Part shown: positions 1-12,833 of the stretch, one piece after another
How positions within the stretch are numbered: position 1 is the first letter of the stretch
Layout: the number at the start of each line of letters is the position of its first letter
Origin: Cymodocea nodosa
Taxonomy: Eukaryota > Streptophyta > Magnoliopsida > Alismatales > Cymodoceaceae
Length of the DNA stretch: 64,000 nucleotides
Reading direction: 5' to 3'
NCBI GenBank assembly: GCA_036874045.1
Contig: CM072341.1
Location: 15,946,501-16,010,500 of the forward strand
Position numbers and translations under genes: made by a program
The notes under the pieces: model-generated
Told to the model about the DNA's origin: nothing
The model's input: the letters and a program-made list of their open reading frames with translations, nothing else
Database searches by the model: none

Positions 1-3000
1 ATTCCTCTACATCAGTCTTGTCGTTAAACATCGAAAAATCCAACTTCGATAGTCCCATTGGTCGTAAGCCTCCCTTATCACATGACTAAAATTGTATCAC
101 CTCGTCATCGACATTCTTACTATTTGATGACCCTATATGAAGCAATTCTAGCTTCTTCTCCACTACCGCAAGCTACACCCCCAATATACCATCCACCAAA
201 TTCATTTTCCCCTCCAATCACTACATCACCTCTAACAATTGTTGTTCCACCTACAATGCCATCTAGCCCTTCAAATTGTCTGGCTCTGATATCAATTTGA
301 TAGAATCCTCCCCACGTTGAAGATGAAGGAAGTAGTTGTGAGTTGAATTTGATGACCCCCCTACCAATAAGCATGCGCATGGGAAGAACACAATCAATGA
401 AAACACTATGATTCTCTATATTGATATCATCGTAATACAAGATAACTACTATCATTCGAGGCATAGCTGACCTCCACCCACACCTAGCACAATTTCCAAG
501 ATGCCCTAATACTCCTCCACGACATTAAATACTAATCATCACTAAAACTTGGTAACCCACTAAATCGACCTGATAACTTGTTTAGTGCTAACACTCTCTT
601 GTTGCAAAAATTGGATGCCTAGATGGACCATTATATGGTCCAAATAAGATGCTTTGGGGCATAGAAAGATCTATCGACCTTTTGGCAGGCTCATGTTTTC
701 AAGCACTAAGCTAACCTGGTGATTTAAGGTGGAGGCCATAAAAGCTAGTTTGATGGTGCAAATCGTCACAAAAAGTTGGGTTATTTATGTGAACTTTGGA
801 ACATAATAGCTTTAGTTACCAAGACGAGATGCAGCAAATGGAAGAACTCAGATTTTTGATGTCTTATGCAATCAAGGTGAGTAGGCCGATCTTTATCATC
901 TATAGATTTTAAGTATCTACAACATTTTGGTTGTAAGTACCTATAGCCTCATTTTGCCAATTCTTAAATTGTAGTTTGGCCCAATTTATATAGAGCGTGA
1001 TCTTGCCTATGGTGGGTTGTGATGCCCTACTCTTTAAATGTTGTGGGGTTATCTTCTATCACTTTATTCTTGGAAGAACCTTATTAATTAATAAGATTTT
1101 GCTTACTCTTTTCATATGTGAAAATAGAAATACTGATTTGATAATTTAAATAAATAAACTTGTATGCACATTTTTTGTAATACCATTTCAAAATCTTTGT
1201 TTTTGTAAAACATATACAGCTTGTAAAAAAATTTTCTAGTACTATTTCAACTTTATGATTTTGTAATGCTCTTTGCTAATATCAAGGGATCCAACTTCGG
1301 TTTCATGTCAAACTTTATTCCAACAAAAAAAGGAAATGTGATAGAACTTTCGGTGGAAGTTAAGTGAAATCATGGAAGTTTCTAAAAAAGGTCTAGAAAA
1401 TACAATTTTCAATGTGAAATTTTAAAACCAACTAAAGTAATAAAAATACACATCTAGAAATAATTGGAATAATTTTCTAGGCTTTTATGAAATTAAAAAA
1501 ATTAAAATACTTAATTAAAGTCTTAGAATACAAAAAAATACACTATACTACCAAAGAAAATGTTTTTAATATCTAGAAAAAATTACAGAAAATCAGCAAA
1601 AAAAATAGCAAAACCTTAGATTTATGCATTTAATCTTGAAATACCTAGAAACCAAGAAGATCTTGCTATAAGCCTGTAACAGTGACAAGTGAAGACCTTT
1701 TGGTGGCTGCAATCACTTTTCGATAACTGAAGAAGGCTTGGATGCAATTTTCTTCAGTGGAAGAATGAAGAAAAGCATAAGGGGAGAGACAATAGCAACA
1801 ACAGAAGTTCTGCCAGCGTAAACATTGACTGAAGTTAATAAGGCTTCAATCAACATGTCCATCTATAGTGGGAAATTTTCATAGTTTCCACAGACATGAA
1901 ACGAAATGCATTCAATGATATTCAAGGGAATATCTTTTTGACCACTTCGATTTCTAACAATTGTTGGCAAAATTTCAGACACATGTTGAAGTTTAACACA
2001 TTGCTCAATATATATATCTTGTGAATAATTTTTATGGAAATGGAAATACAAAAACTTTTCTTTCAAGAGACTTATAGTGATTGATCAAGATTTTTTGGAA
2101 ACCACAACATTAAATTATTATCCATTTAAATTATTCAAAAAATACCATAAAAATAAAAATTTATGACAATTTTGACAAATTGATATTTCTTTGTTATTAA
2201 ATTAAAAAACCCAAAAACATGTGAATGCATGTCTTTTGAGTGAAGAAAGGAGATTAACATAGTTTTTTTTTTAAAAAATAATCCACCCCAAATTAAGTCA
2301 ATATACGGAAAAAATACAACAATTTCTTTGATAATGGTAGTGCTTTACCCATATTCAAATCTAGGACATCATCCCTCACACTCTGAATTTCAATTACATG
2401 CGTATTTTAAACTGAAATAGAAACTTTAGTAAACACATATACCAACAATTAATGCACCACAAGAATAGCGTGTCAAACATGCATAGAATATTTGCATGTT
2501 TCAGAAAATCAAGTTATTTATCCAAAACAAGTAATTGTTACCAAAATGGAAAGACAAATTAAAAATATTTTGAATGTTTCCAGAATCATGTAATTTAACT
2601 GAAACTATCAAATATTGCAAATATAATATAACTAATCAATTTAAATGGAAATATGCATGCCATGTATTACCATCAATGATGGAAATGGAGAAAAAGTCAA
2701 ACAACGTTCATCCACCACGTAATGGCCCCATGTATTCTTATAGTGGTTATCATAAAATTGGTCAGATGTTAATCTAATGGCTCCAAGTAATTGTTCCCCA
2801 ACTAACTTATCTTAAGGGAAACAAACACACAAAATGTTCTAAAAAAATCATTAAATTGAAAAATGGTCATTTAATGGCATTTAACTTTTTTTGTTGAATC
2901 CATATAATTTCCATTTTTTGAAACATTGTATACACACACAAGCAGAGAGATATAACAGCTAATAGCATTCATAAGGTACAAAACATCAACATGTTAACTT

Positions 3001-3699
3001 AATGGAAATTCCCCAAAAACCCTAATTATGATGAAAATACAAAAGTCTAATTATAATCCAAATTTTGTAGTCAGAGTAAAATCAGGTCCTAAGGTGGAAA
3101 TTATAGTTTACAAAAAGCATATATGATTATTCAAATAGAGCAAAACTTTGCATGATAAATGATGTCTCTGTCCATAACCAATAGGGTGGAAGATTCTTAA
3201 TGGAAAACTCAAGCAAGCTAGAAAGAATGGATTCAAAAATTTGTGCATATTCAGTAATGTGGTATTTTTATTGAAAATAAAAATTGGAATTTATGTGACT
3301 TTCATGACATTAATAATTTATTTATTTTCAAAAAAAAATACAAGTATGAGGATCAAACTGGAACCTTGTAACAAGAAAATAATGATCAAATATACACCAT
3401 CAAGGCCAATTGAAAAAAGTAAAATAGAGCAACACACTAGCTTGAAGAAAACAAAACAACTCTGCTGAAGGGAGACCTGCATGATCCAAGCTGAGCTGTC
3501 CCAGAAACATTTTTGGTAAGTAAACATAGAGAGATTTTTGTGGAAAGCTTCACACATTCAAACGTGACTATTTCTATAATTTGTGTCTACTTAAATTTGG
3601 TTTCCTTTCCATTGTTCTGATAATATGATAACCTATGCAAATTCCAAACAGTGTGATTAAAAACAAAGTTGATGTAAGCAAAATATAAGGCTAAATTAC
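1..3699. other. AT-rich sequence beyond APT exon 5, no firm gene
   Basis: This stretch lies downstream of the last APT exon I can place, so it is either APT intron 5 or 3' flank. It is AT-rich with many homopolymer runs. A 114-codon minus-strand frame (464 down to 120) starts at a true ATG but matches no family I know. Inside it, 281-294 reads on the minus strand as TGATATCAGAGCCA. That is one base from the initiator-Met primer-binding site of plant LTR retrotransposons, so a decayed retroelement is a possible origin. No gene is supported. Confidence 0.4.
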
Positions 3700-6600
3700 C
3701 TTCAGCTCTGATAACTCTACGACACAAGCACATTCAACAACCTCTACTCCAACACGTTCTGCAAAAAAAAATCATAAAAAAAGATAAATCACTGATCATC
3801 AAACATATTTTGTAAATGTAGATCAACAACCATCAATTTCCTGGTTATGCAATTACTTTTTTACATCTGTTATTTTGTATCATACAATGTTTATAAGAAT
3901 ATTATTATGCTAAACTAAGAAGGAGGAAGAAGAATGAGGCAATCACACAAAGAAGACAACCAAATTTTCATGATTCCCCAACAGTTGGGTACATCCACGA
4001 GTAAGGAGGTAGGTGATGATTTCACTAAGGCACGAGGCAGATTACAAAAGAGGTATACTGCTTAATGGGAGGGACAAATCTCCCTTATATAGGCATTAAG
4101 CCTATTACAACAAAAGACAAAACATAAATGGCCATTCAAAATAGGCCTAGAAACTCTTTAGATTCTGGCTGTTCAGCTCCTGATGTCCTTTCAAATTCTA
4201 GCTAATTAATTTCAGCCATTAACATGGGTCTTTGGTTAACTCAAGCCATTAATAACAATCTTCACCTTGGCTTGAAGTTAATCACATAACATCATGAAAC
4301 TTCCACCTCAAACTAAACTCCAACTAGAACTGAATATCAAGGCACAAACTACAACCCCCCTCCATAGGAGGCTTACCAATTTCCATAAATGTTGAGCAAG
4401 CCAAGATAGTGTTTGAACTTACCCTTAAGAATACCTTTGGTAAACATATCAGCCAAGTTGTCTCCTGATTAAATTTTTTGCACCTTGATTCTGTCTTCAG
4501 ACTATAGGAAATGGTAATAGATATCAATGTACTTTATTCTATCATGGAAGACGTGATCTTTGGTAAGACATATAATACTCAAACTATCACAATGGAGAGT
4601 GGTAGTCTCCTAATGCCAACCAAGATCACTCATCAGTCCCTTCAACCAAATACCTTCCTTAACAACCTTAGTTAAAGTCATGTACTCGGCTTCAGTTGAT
4701 GAGAAGGAGACTGTGGGCTGCAAGGTAGATTTCCACCTAACCACGGAGCTACCAACAGTGAATACGTAGCCAATGAGAGACCTTTGGACAGTGAATACGT
4801 AGCTAGCGACAAAGTCTGAATTAGAGTATCCTATCACACTACAATCTATATTAATTGCCTTCTAATATTTAGGGTACCTTTCAAGTACTTGAAGATCTGT
4901 TTAACTGCCTTCCAATGTTCTTTGTCAGGATTGCTCATGAATTTGCTAATCAGACCGATAGGATAGGCTAAATCCGGCCTTGAGTAGACCATGACATACA
5001 TGATGCTCCCAACAACATTTGCATATGGAACCTTCTTCATATAGGCCTTATCCTTTTCGGATTCAGGTTGCATGGCAGTTGATAGCTTCAAATTCCTTTT
5101 ATAGGGAGTTCCTATGGCTTTAGCATTTGACATCCTAAACTTAGATAGCACCTTCTGAAGATATTGTTTCTGTGATAGAAACAACTTACCAATAAATCTG
5201 TTTCTGAAAATCTCCATGCCAAGAATTTTGTTTGCTATGCCAAGGTCCTTCATATCGAATTCTTTATTCAAATTCTCCTTAAGATGTTAAATATCATCCA
5301 TATTTACAACTGCAATTAGAATGTCGTCTACATATAGTAATAGGTACATATATCCGCTCATGATCTTGCTAACATAGATACAATGGTCATGGGGACTTCT
5401 AATAAAACTAAGGTTCAAGATAAAACCGTCAAATCTTTTATACCACCGTCTTAGAGATTGTTTCAGACCATACAATAATTTTCAAAGTTTACAAACCAAA
5501 TTTTGTATGTTAAGAGTCTTCAAATCCTTCTAGTTGAGCCATCCAAATGTCTTTCTCTAAATCTCCATGGAAGACAACAATTTTGACATCCATTTATTCC
5601 AACTCCAGATTTTGGAATGCCACAATAGCTAAGAGAATTCTAATAGAGGTATGTCTAATCAATGGAGCAAATAGCTTATAATCAATACCTTCAATCTAAT
5701 TATATCCTTTAACTACAAGCCTTATCTTGTAACGAACTAGACTATTTTCAACACTTTCGATCTTCCTTTTCAAGATCCATTTGCAGCCTATTATTTTTTG
5801 GTCTTTGGGAGACTTGACAAGATCCCATGTTCAGTTTTTGGAAAGGGACTGAATTTCTTACTACATGGCAGCAACTCATTTTGTAGCATCTAGTCTTTGA
5901 ACAACTTCTTGGTAATTGACTAGATCTTCTTCTTCAAGCTCTATATCTTCTGCTGTTTGCAAAGCATATACCACCATACTCCTAGAGCCAAATTTCTTGG
6001 GAGGATTGATCTGTCTACCAGGACAATCCAAAGCAACAGACCTGAATTTCGAAGTAACAACAACAATTTCTTCATTTTGATGATTAGCAACAGTCTCTTC
6101 ATTTTGACGATCCTCCACAACAAGCGCATTTTCAAGAACTACAGTAGGATCAATGTTTTATGAGGCTGATTTAAGACTAACTTGATCTGATGGTTGACCA
6201 AGATCTTCCACAGATGGATTATTAGCTTCTTCTTTTGAATTGGATTTCCCCTTCTGACGAATAACTAAATTTTCGTCAAAGGTTACATCTCTGTTATGTA
6301 TCACCTTGCGTAATAGAGAATCTCAGATCTTGTAGCATTTTATGCCACTACCGTATCCCACAAACAACTCTTTCTTGGCTCTTAACTCTTGGCTCCAATT
6401 TACCATTGTTAACATGGTAATAAGTAATGCACCCAAAGATTTTTAATTTCCCATAGTCAGCTAGTCGACCAACCCAAAACATCTTCGTTAGTCTTACATT
6501 TGAGAGCATGCACTTTGCTTTTTCAAGTAATGTGTGATTGAGACTTTTTGCCACATCATTTTGTTGTGGTGTGTGCTTCATAGTTCTATACCAAGTGATA

Positions 6601-9600
6601 CCTTCATCTCTACAAAATTGGTTGAATTCATTTAAGCAGAATTCCAATCCATTATCAATTAAAGATATTTTACCTTTTTTTCAGTTTGCATTTCAACATG
6701 AGTTTTCCACTCTTTAAAGAATTTGAAGGCAACTCCCTTGTTCTTCATCATATAGATTTAATTCATTCTTGAATAATCATCAATGATGCTGAGAAAGTAT
6801 CTTGACCTGGCCAAGGAAGGTTGTTGAAAAGGACCTCAACAATCAACATGAACATAGTCGAGAACTCTCTTAGAAGAATGTTCTCCTTGACCAAACTGCA
6901 CCCTTTTTTGTTTCCTGAAAATACAATACTCACATAAACTGAAATTGATTACCTTGTGGTCTCCCAACAACCCTTGTTTGCTAAGTTGAAGCATTCTTTT
7001 TTGCTCAAGATGACCAAACTGCATATACCACCATTCTCTTTCATCAACCTGTGTTGCAATGGATGTATTTGCTACAGGAATTGTGACAATCAATCCTTGC
7101 AGCATGTATAGGAATCCTTGTTTGACCCCTTTCATCATCACCAATGAACCTTTGGAGACCTTTAAGATGTCTCCTTCTTCAGTGTACCTGAATCCCTTAT
7201 TATCCAACATCATGAGAGAAATGAGGTTCTTTCCCAACTGTGGAACGTGTCACACTCCTTCTAATGTGCGTACAATCCCATCAAACATTCAAAGTTTAAT
7301 ATTTCCAACACCAATCATCCTGTAAAGACTATTATTAGTCAACACCACATAACTTCCATTTGAGACAGATGTATATGTGTCAAACAATTCCCTAGAATAG
7401 GACATGTGATGAGAGGCATCAGAATCTAAAATCTAGCCTTTTGTTAGGAAGTGCTAGAAGATGTTGTAAGAGCAAAATCTGCTTCTAAAGAGGATTCTTC
7501 TTGGGCTGTAGCGACAATTTGAGCAGATTTGAACTTGAGTTTGGGATAGTTCAACTTCCAATGCCCTTTCTCCTTGTAACAATTGCAAACATCCTTAGGG
7601 TTTGGGTATTTTCCCTTGGATTTTCCTTTGTTGGACCATTTCTGGTTCTTCTTGTTTGAGCATCTCCAATGATCAACAACCGTCAATCCAAAAGCCTCAT
7701 TCTCGCCCCCACATTGCTGACCATATGTCTAAACTCGCATGAATGCAAACTAGACCGAACTTTTTCTAGAGTAATGATTCCTTCCCCACAACAAAGGATT
7801 GAACAAAATTTTTAAATAATTGAGGTAGAGAAACGAGCAACAAAAGTACTGCATCCTCATCTTCAATCCTAACATCAATATTTCTTAACTTAAGAAGAAG
7901 AGAATTCAGATGGTCCAAATGTTGCTTGAGGGGCATACATTCCTTCATGCAAAGAGAGAAAAGTCATTGCTTTAATAGGAGTTTGTTGGTGAGAGACTTG
8001 GTCATATACAAACTCTCTACTTTTAGCCAAAGGCCAACAGCAGTGGTTTTTTTGGCTACTTCTATGATGACTTCATCCAATAAGCACAATAAAATGATGG
8101 AGTGGGCTTTTTCTTCATGAGATGCAAGTGTCACATCATCAAAATCCTTTGGATTTAGGTTTTGGAATGGCGTCCAAATCTCTTGCTACTTCAAGAGGGC
8201 ACATATCTTAATCTGCCACAACTTAAAACTATTTTTACCATTGAACTTGTCAATATTCACACTATGTAAAGACATGATAAGTTGCTAGCAAAAATAGTAA
8301 CGTACACAAAAGACTAGAGGTGGCAACAAACAAACAGATGGATTGCTTACACTTCTTCAGAACCTCGCTTTGATACCACTTTGTTATACTGAACTAAGAA
8401 AGAGGGAGAAGAATGAGACAATTACACAAAGAAGACAACCAAATGTTTGTGGTTCCCCAACAGTTAGGTACGTCCACAGGTAAGGAGGTGGGTGGTGATT
8501 TCACTAAGGCACTAGGCAGATTACAAAAGAGGTACACTCTTTAATGAGAGGGACAAACCTCCCTTATCTAGGAATTAAGGCTATTACAGCAAAAGACAAA
8601 ACATAAGTGGCCCTTTAATGGCCATTCAAAACAGGCCTAAAAAACTGCCAGGAAACTCTTCAGATTCTGGCTGTTCAACTCCTGATGTCCTTTCAAATTC
8701 TAGTTAATTAATTTCAACCATTAACATGGGTCTTTGGTTAACTCAAGCCATTAACAACAAATATTGTTTGTATTTCATATTCTTCATTATATTGACATGT
8801 TAATCTTCAACCACCCCATAAATACAGTTCTTCTATCAACATCTCTAAGGAGTTTTTCATAATCATACACACCTGCAAGATTTTCTATTGCCTTAGTTTT
8901 ATCTATATTTTAATTATCAAAAAAGTACTAAATTCCAGAACACATGGAGGCTTTTCAAGTTGCTTTTGCACTGATTCACATTCTACAGTGGAGAATAAGG
9001 GAGGTTGGCACTTATAGTAGTGATTTGGGCTGGGAGTGGAATTTTCAGCCGTGCAGGAACCACAAGGAATGTGAGATACAGCAGCTATCACCTCTCTTGA
9101 AGCTCTTATAGGAAGTGCCAGGACCCACAAGGTATACCATGCAGGAATTCACATTTAACACAAGGGTGATCACTCCACGATGAAAGGATGTTAATGGAGT
9201 AAATATGGGGTACATGAGATACAATTTTCAAAAATTATGACAAATAATAATTCCATAATAAAATGACAGGAAGCAAACTTATTTTGTGATTTTTCTTGTA
9301 TGATTTTGATCAGATGTTCAATAAATATGGGTTTCTAGTTTAAACTTTAATAGTACACAGGACAAAAATCAAAATTTGATAAATTACCAAGGAGCCTGAT
9401 GGCTGCAGAGAGTGTTCCCCCAGTTGCAATGAGGTCATCAATGATGATAGCACGTTCCCCAAACTGTACAGCCCCCACATGCATCTCTATACAGTCACTG
9501 CCATATTCCAATGAGTACTCTTCAGATATCACTTCACCTGAAAATCCACTAGAGTAGTGAATAAAATGAAACTCTGAAGCCAGTAGTATGTAAAAGGAAA

Positions 9601-12600
9601 GAAGAGAATACGATATTCTATACATAGAACAATTATTTAACCTACAAGTAACCTAACAATGATGTGTTACGATTCATGACTTTACTATAAGGAGGGAGAA
9701 TAGTGAATCAAAAAATTTAAAGCTAATTTCAATGATCAATTGAATGATTGTAAATGTGAATGATATATAATAATTTGATCAAGTTACTCCAAATAAAAGG
9801 GATGATAGATGATGAAAAGGTTCAAAGAGATTTATATGGTTTGACTACCAAGCATAGCCCACAACTTGACGTCCTCTTGTAAATATACAAGATTTCTAAG
9901 CTTGATATTTTTATGATCTTCAGTTATTTGTATATAGACTTAAAGGTTTCTATTTTAGGATATTTTCAGATTATCTAAGTTTCCTGGGAGACTTGTAAAT
10001 GATTCTAAGGTTTTGTTTGGAATCACTTATTTAAATTAACTTATTTTAAAATAAGTTGCATCTATTTGAGCATTACCAAACACGATTGCTTATCTAGCTT
10101 ATGGAAGAAAGTAAAAAAGCATTTAATAGTTTATTCAACAGCTTATTCAATAAGTTGCATTTTTGAATAAGCATTTATTCAATAAATAGTTCCAAACAAA
10201 GCCTAAGACTCAACAAGATACAAATTGCATCAAACGCATTTATCATTCAATCTTATTCTTCTTTTCTGAGTATGAACTTAAGTTACACTCAACGTGAACT
10301 TAAGTGACTTGAAATGATGTCAGCCCTTGTTTTGGCATTTTTGTTCTAATTTTGTCATTGTGTTTCACCACCTTCATCTTTCCTTGTACATTACTTGATA
10401 TACTAAAATAACTCGTGCGCAAAGGTAAGAATCATTTTTGAATAATAAGAGATATTTCCCACTTATATTTCCTAGATGCCTAGCCTAAGTTGAGGAGAAA
10501 TGGATCATATTTTTAGCTCTGATAAATATCTAAGTTATATATGGGTTTTACCCTTTTTAGACTTTCCACGAGTGTTCCACATAAAAATTGTTTGATTTCA
10601 TGATTCAAAATGAGATGGATTGACATTTAAGTCAAAGTCATCCCAATCTTGATAAACTAGCATTTATTGGATTAGTGTTAAAGGATCTTGGTCTGTAATA
10701 GAGAAGTTTCACAAAGATGGATCAAGTCATCAAAACATGATTGCACGTTCCAAGCTAAAGGCCTCCAGCTTCTAGCATTGCTAATTCAAACCATTGCATC
10801 AAATCAAAGACAAATCTTGCCTCCCAAAGCTCTCCTTTATCTGCTCCACATATGAACTAGTTAAGGGTTGGCCGATCACTAGCCAAGGCTAGAAGCATGC
10901 TCCACAAGTGAACCACCATTTCTACTGGCACCAAGGAGGCCGATACTCCACCTAGGTGAGACTTTGTTTAAGACCATATATTGCTTTCTTGAGCCAACAA
11001 AGCATATTCTCTCACCAATCAACATAGGTAAGAGATTGCTTCATCAAAACTTTGACTCTGATATCATGTCATACAAACAATGAATTGTGAAATATTAGAT
11101 TTTGCCAATAAAGACTACAACCATTTATATAAGGTCCTCTAATATCCTAATGTATACAGATATCTATTTATCCAATAATATTACTAACATGTAACAAGAT
11201 AGACACTGATGTACTAAAATTAATTTAGTAGAGCCAATGAAATCTATCATACCAACCAGTACAACATTTATGTAATCTTCATTGTAGTACAATAATGTAC
11301 ACATGTTTTCATCAGTAACAATAAAGAAAAGATCAACAAGGTAATAACTAAGAAGAACCTGGCAACTTCTTTGGCTTCCTCATGGGGACAAACTTTGCTC
11401 CTATTGCTAAAGCAATTGGAGGACCAAAAATGAATCCCCTTGCTTCGATTCCTATCAAGAAACAAAAAATGTTATTATAATAATCTATAGCTGCATTTGA
11501 AATTATGGTTCCGAAATCAACTTTTTCAAAAAATATTGAGAATTAGTACTATGCACAGCTTTTTTAATGATTTTTTGTAAATAAAAAATTATTATGTTTT
11601 CATAGCTTTTCCATAAGCTGACTTTCATCAACTTTTTGGAAAGCATTAGATTGGAATTGAAATGCAGATGCTATATTTCCAAAAAAACTGAAGCCATTGG
11701 ACACACTTGGAAACACATTTTGAAAAAATACTTTTCTAGAAAAGTTGCAATGGAATCGTTGTTCCAAATGCAGCCTGTGCGACTAAATTAAAAAAGAAAA
11801 ACCTATTTACTCGTTTCCTTCTCCAACAAGGTGATAGACATCGAAAGAGCACAAAATTCAACAGTAAATAATGCAAAATCTATCCCTTATTGTCAGTGGT
11901 GGAGCCACTGAAAGGCAACAAAGGGCATGCACCCTAGGTTTATTTGTGAAAAAAAAAAAACTACATGCTCGATATGTGCCTTGACTTATTTATATCAACA
12001 ACCTACATTTTTCATTAAGGTAGATATCACATTATATAATTTCATCTCTGAATTCACAACTAGAATCATAAGATACAGAGTTTTAACAACCTTATCAACT
12101 CATATGCTTCATAGATTAGGTATAAACATGTATTGTAAAATGACTCAATCAACGATTCATTTCATCATTTTGTATCTCCACACAGCTTCCATAATCTCAT
12201 TTGTTTTCCTGACAAAGGAACATGAATCTTACCATGCGTTACTGCTCTTCTCCAATGTCTCAAGTTTCCTTCCTAATGTTGAAGTTATTTTAATTGTAAT
12301 TATTCTGAATAAGCAGTAGATAGTATCTATCAATTGCATTAATGAACTTCTTGAAACCCTTATGGAAAGTAAGAAAGGGATTATTTTGCAGTGGAAATAA
12401 GGGCGGGCTTCCTTGTACCAGCAACAACGGAGATGTTCTTGCCTCCATATCTCTCTACAAATATATCGATGGCGTCCTTGAAAAGCCCAGGATTGAGCAG
12501 CAGAGTCGTGATATCATGGAACATGATCCCTGCGACAACCGCCATCAGAAAAAGGAAATTCTAAACTTAGGCAGATGGATGAAACATAAACTACCGGGCT

Positions 12601-12797
12601 TCGGAAAGTCGGGAATGGCCCGGATTGCCGACGCAATCTTGGGGACGCGGGGGTCTTCCGAAGACATGGTGCCGGCAGCCGCCGATCGGATGGTGAAAGA
12701 GGGAAATCTCAAGGGGAAACGTAGGAGAGAGGACCGCGGCGGCAACAAGCGGTGGATGGCGGAGGAAGGGAGGAAGAGGGAAGGGTAACCACAACCA

Positions 12798-12833
<36 letters not shown>

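Larger units (their letters stand above)
3903..8759 (-). mobile_element. Ty1/copia LTR retrotransposon in APT intron 4
   Basis: A 4.86-kb element in minus orientation with two LTRs, a 5-bp duplication AATAT on both sides, and an initiator-Met primer-binding site next to the 5' (right) LTR. The internal order read on the minus strand is Gag, zinc knuckle, protease, integrase, reverse transcriptase, RNase H. That is copia order, with integrase before reverse transcriptase. The frames carry stops and shifts, so it cannot be autonomous. The two LTRs differ by many substitutions and by indels, so the insertion is not recent. It lies wholly within an intron of APT, on the same strand as the gene. 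Confidence 0.92.

Noticed and set aside
120..464. 114-codon minus-strand frame at the left edge as a gene
   Set aside because: No recognisable domain, no splice partner, and it overlaps a retroelement primer-site-like sequence; treated as possible transposon debris.
8903..9130. Open minus-strand frame as an extra APT exon
   Set aside because: APT exons 4 and 5 join in phase without it, and its sequence matches no part of the enzyme.
11894..11960. CAGTGGTGGAGCCACTG as the end of a hAT-like transposon
   Set aside because: The motif resembles a common plant transposon terminus, but I could not find the opposite end or a target duplication.
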